A stretch of 24,854 nucleotides of DNA, from the NCBI GenBank assembly GCA_045644665.1, contig JAZRHH010000037.1, positions 1-24,854 of the forward strand, given 5' to 3'. Origin of the DNA: RGIG9115 sp045644665 (GTDB lineage Bacteria > Bacillota > Clostridia > UBA1381). The notes beneath the pieces were generated by a model. The model was not told where the DNA came from and ran no database searches. It worked only from the letters and a program-made list of their open reading frames with translations. Every line of letters starts with the position of its first letter. Position 1 is the first letter of the stretch. Positions 23,722 through 24,854 of the stretch are shown in pieces. A program made the translations under genes and the position numbers.

Positions 23722-24309
23722 ATGAGTATAAAAGAAAAATTCATAGAAATCTATAACAGAGAAATTACACGCCCCGGAGCAGACAAAATGCTTGAATTTT
23801 TGCAAAGTCCCAAGAGCGACTTTTTTACAGCTCCTGCAAGTACAAGGTTTCATGGTGCATACGAGGGTGGGCTTTGTGAGCACAGTATAAACGTATACGA
23901 ATGTCTTAAGGACTACATGGAAAGACCAAGAGTAAAAGAGCTTTACGGTCTTGAAGTTTCCTCCGAGACAATTGCAATAGTATCTCTTCTCCACGATGTA
24001 TGCAAAATAAAGTGCTACAAAAAAGGCAAGCGTAACGTCAAGGACGAAACAGGAAAGTGGATTAGCGTGGATACATTTGAATTTGACGATACACTTCCCT
24101 ATGGACATGGAGAGAAGTCTGTGTATATGATAAGTCCTTATATGCAGCTTACCCGAGAGGAAGCATTTGCGATAAGATATCATATGGGATTTTCCGGCGG
24201 CGAAGATGTAAGAAATGTTGGAAAGGCATTTGAGATGTTCCCCCTTGCATTTGCGCTGTCTACGGCAGATATGGAGGCAACATACTTCCTGGAAAATGAA
24301 AATAACTGA
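23722..24309 (+). CDS. HD-domain phosphohydrolase, YhaM-HD-like
   Basis: A 195-aa cytoplasmic protein with a single HD metal-dependent phosphohydrolase domain. Putative metal ligands are His54 (GGLCEHSINV), His91-Asp92 (LLHDVCK) and Asp183 (STADMEA), with extra conserved-looking His129 (PYGHGEKS) and His154 (RYHMGFS). The FHGAYEGGLCEHS segment resembles the HD domain of YhaM-type 3'-5' exoribonucleases, but the N-terminal OB-fold domain of YhaM is missing, so nuclease activity cannot be assumed. ATG is preceded by GAGGTGG. It starts 20 nt after the rplT terminator with no clear promoter of its own, so it may depend on readthrough. Substrate unknown. Confidence 0.85.
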   Translation: MSIKEKFIEIYNREITRPGADKMLEFLQSPKSDFFTAPASTRFHGAYEGGLCEHSINVYECLKDYMERPRVKELYGLEVSSETIAIVSLLHDVCKIKCYKKGKRNVKDETGKWISVDTFEFDDTLPYGHGEKSVYMISPYMQLTREEAFAIRYHMGFSGGEDVRNVGKAFEMFPLAFALSTADMEATYFLENENN

Positions 24310-24310
24310 A

Positions 24311-24337
24311 AAAATGGGGTCTAACCCCATTTTTTTA
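24311..24337 (+). terminator. terminator of the HD-domain gene
   Basis: AAAATGGGGT (24311-24320) pairs with ACCCCATTTT (24324-24333) around a 3-nt loop, followed by further T residues, directly after the stop codon. Confidence 0.9.
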
Positions 24338-24452
24338 TAAATTGTGATTTATAAGAATTGCTTCGAGTAAATTTAAAAGCAAAGTAATTTTAGTGAGGCA
24401 AACCTGGACTTTCAAAAATTAAAGCATAATCTAAAAGGAATGAATTAAAAAT

Positions 24453-24590
24453 AGTGCAGAACGGATAAAACGAAGTATTATGTGACAAAAGGTCACATAA
24501 TACCCTGCCCGACGGCGTATGCTTATACGCCGAGTGGTTCGTCGAATTCGTAGTTCAATGGATATGCCATTGAACGATCTGTGCATTTTT
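24453..24590 (+). ncRNA. candidate structured RNA in a gene-free stretch
   Basis: This folded segment fills much of the gene-free stretch 24338-24648. It has three perfect hairpins: GTATTATGTGAC/GTCACATAATAC (24475-24486, 24492-24503), CGGCGTAT/ATACGCCG (24513-24520, 24525-24532) and GTTCAATGG/CCATTGAAC (24553-24561, 24567-24575). ACGAA (24470-24474) can pair with TTCGT (24547-24551) to enclose the first two. AGTGCAGA (24453-24460) can pair with TCTGTGCAT (24578-24586) to close the whole, with a 2-nt bulge and one G-U pair, and is followed by a T-run. No ORF and no convincing promoter are seen. It could instead be a palindromic DNA repeat; plus strand is my guess from the T-run. Confidence 0.5.
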
Positions 24591-24607
24591 AAACATTCCT
24601 ATATCAT

Positions 24608-24641
24608 AAAAAAAGGCTGTTGCTAATGCAACAGCCTTTTT
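24608..24641. terminator. terminator of rpmF, bidirectional
   Basis: A perfect 9-bp stem, GGCTGTTGC (24615-24623) with GCAACAGCC (24628-24636), has a 4-nt loop, an A-run before it and a T-run after it. On minus it follows the rpmF stop by 12 nt; on plus it could end transcription from the folded element. Confidence 0.92.
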
Positions 24642-24648
24642 ATTTAAA

Positions 24649-24837
24649 TTAATTTGCAGCCTCGTCTACCTTGATAACTTCCTTACCGTTGTAGTAGCCG
24701 CAAGCCTTACATACTCTGTGAGGCATTTTAAATTCGTGACACTTTGGACACTCAACCATTCCGGGAACTTCAAGCTTCCAGTTAGCGCGTCTCTTATCAC
24801 GTCTTGCTTTTGAAACTTTACCCTTAGGTACAGCCAT
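24649..24837 (-). CDS. rpmF: 50S ribosomal protein L32
   Basis: L32 (62 aa) is a small basic protein of the large ribosomal subunit. It has the canonical MAVPKGKVSKARRDKRRA start and a zinc ribbon made of Cys30-x2-Cys33 and Cys43-x2-Cys46. So this is the zinc-binding (C+) version rather than a cysteine-free paralogue. ATG is preceded by AGGAGGTG near the window edge. In Firmicutes rpmF usually follows a DUF177 (YceD) gene; that upstream neighbour would lie outside the window. Confidence 0.97.
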   Translation of the reverse strand: MAVPKGKVSKARRDKRRANWKLEVPGMVECPKCHEFKMPHRVCKACGYYNGKEVIKVDEAAN

Positions 24838-24854
24838 TTACTACACCTCCTAAA

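Noticed and set aside
23701..24330. 209-aa open frame antisense to the HD-domain gene
   Set aside because: It mirrors the HD-domain gene, runs over two terminators and has the cysteine/histidine-rich composition typical of antisense shadows.
1..24854. Prophage, transposon, CRISPR array or defence system
   Set aside because: No integrase, transposase, Cas, restriction or toxin-antitoxin gene and no spaced short repeats are visible anywhere in the window.

Overview
This window comes from the chromosome of a low-GC, spore-forming member of the Clostridia (Firmicutes). The pointers are spoVG and a spoVAD-spoVAE pair, strong AGGAGG-type ribosome binding sites, an IspH-ribosomal protein S1 fusion (a known Clostridia arrangement), an anaerobic indolepyruvate:ferredoxin oxidoreductase, and IF3 starting at ATT. 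I see no transposase, phage, CRISPR or plasmid gene. It reads as ordinary core genome with several unexplained non-coding structures.

Layout. 1-3130: two tRNA-Ser genes (GGA and UGA anticodons, minus strand) flank iorA-iorB (plus). Downstream of each tRNA-Ser terminator lies a copy of the same ~120-bp hairpin-rich element. 3190-6580: spoVG (minus) and murC (plus) are divergent, and murC converges on spoVAD-spoVAE (minus). 6663-10122: an LCP-family cell-wall ligase and the IspH-S1 fusion (plus). 10137-16058: a glycogen module glgA-glgP-GH13 (plus). It converges on the galactose module rnhA-galT-galK (minus, 16083-18862), whose promoter and leader carry palindromes and a possible attenuator. 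19068-22090: a secreted NlpC/P60 hydrolase with a small membrane protein (minus). 22293-23702: infC-rpmI-rplT with an attenuator leader (plus). 23722-24309: an HD-domain protein. 24453-24590: a gene-free, strongly folded segment, a candidate structured RNA. 24649-24837: rpmF (minus).

How the genes fit together. GalK and GalT turn galactose into glucose-1-phosphate, while GlgA, GlgP and the GH13 enzyme build and degrade alpha-glucan, so the two convergent operons meet at glucose-1-phosphate. MurC, LCP and NlpC/P60 act on the cell wall. SpoVG and SpoVAD/AE tie the region to sporulation. IF3, L35, L20, L32, S1 and the two tRNA-Ser genes are translation components.

Most unusual: (i) the paired tRNA-Ser-linked element, which has compensatory base changes in one stem; copy B is also bracketed by a duplicated tRNA-Ser 3' end plus terminator; and (ii) the folded segment at 24453-24590. 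Both are described from sequence alone; I cannot assign either to a known family.
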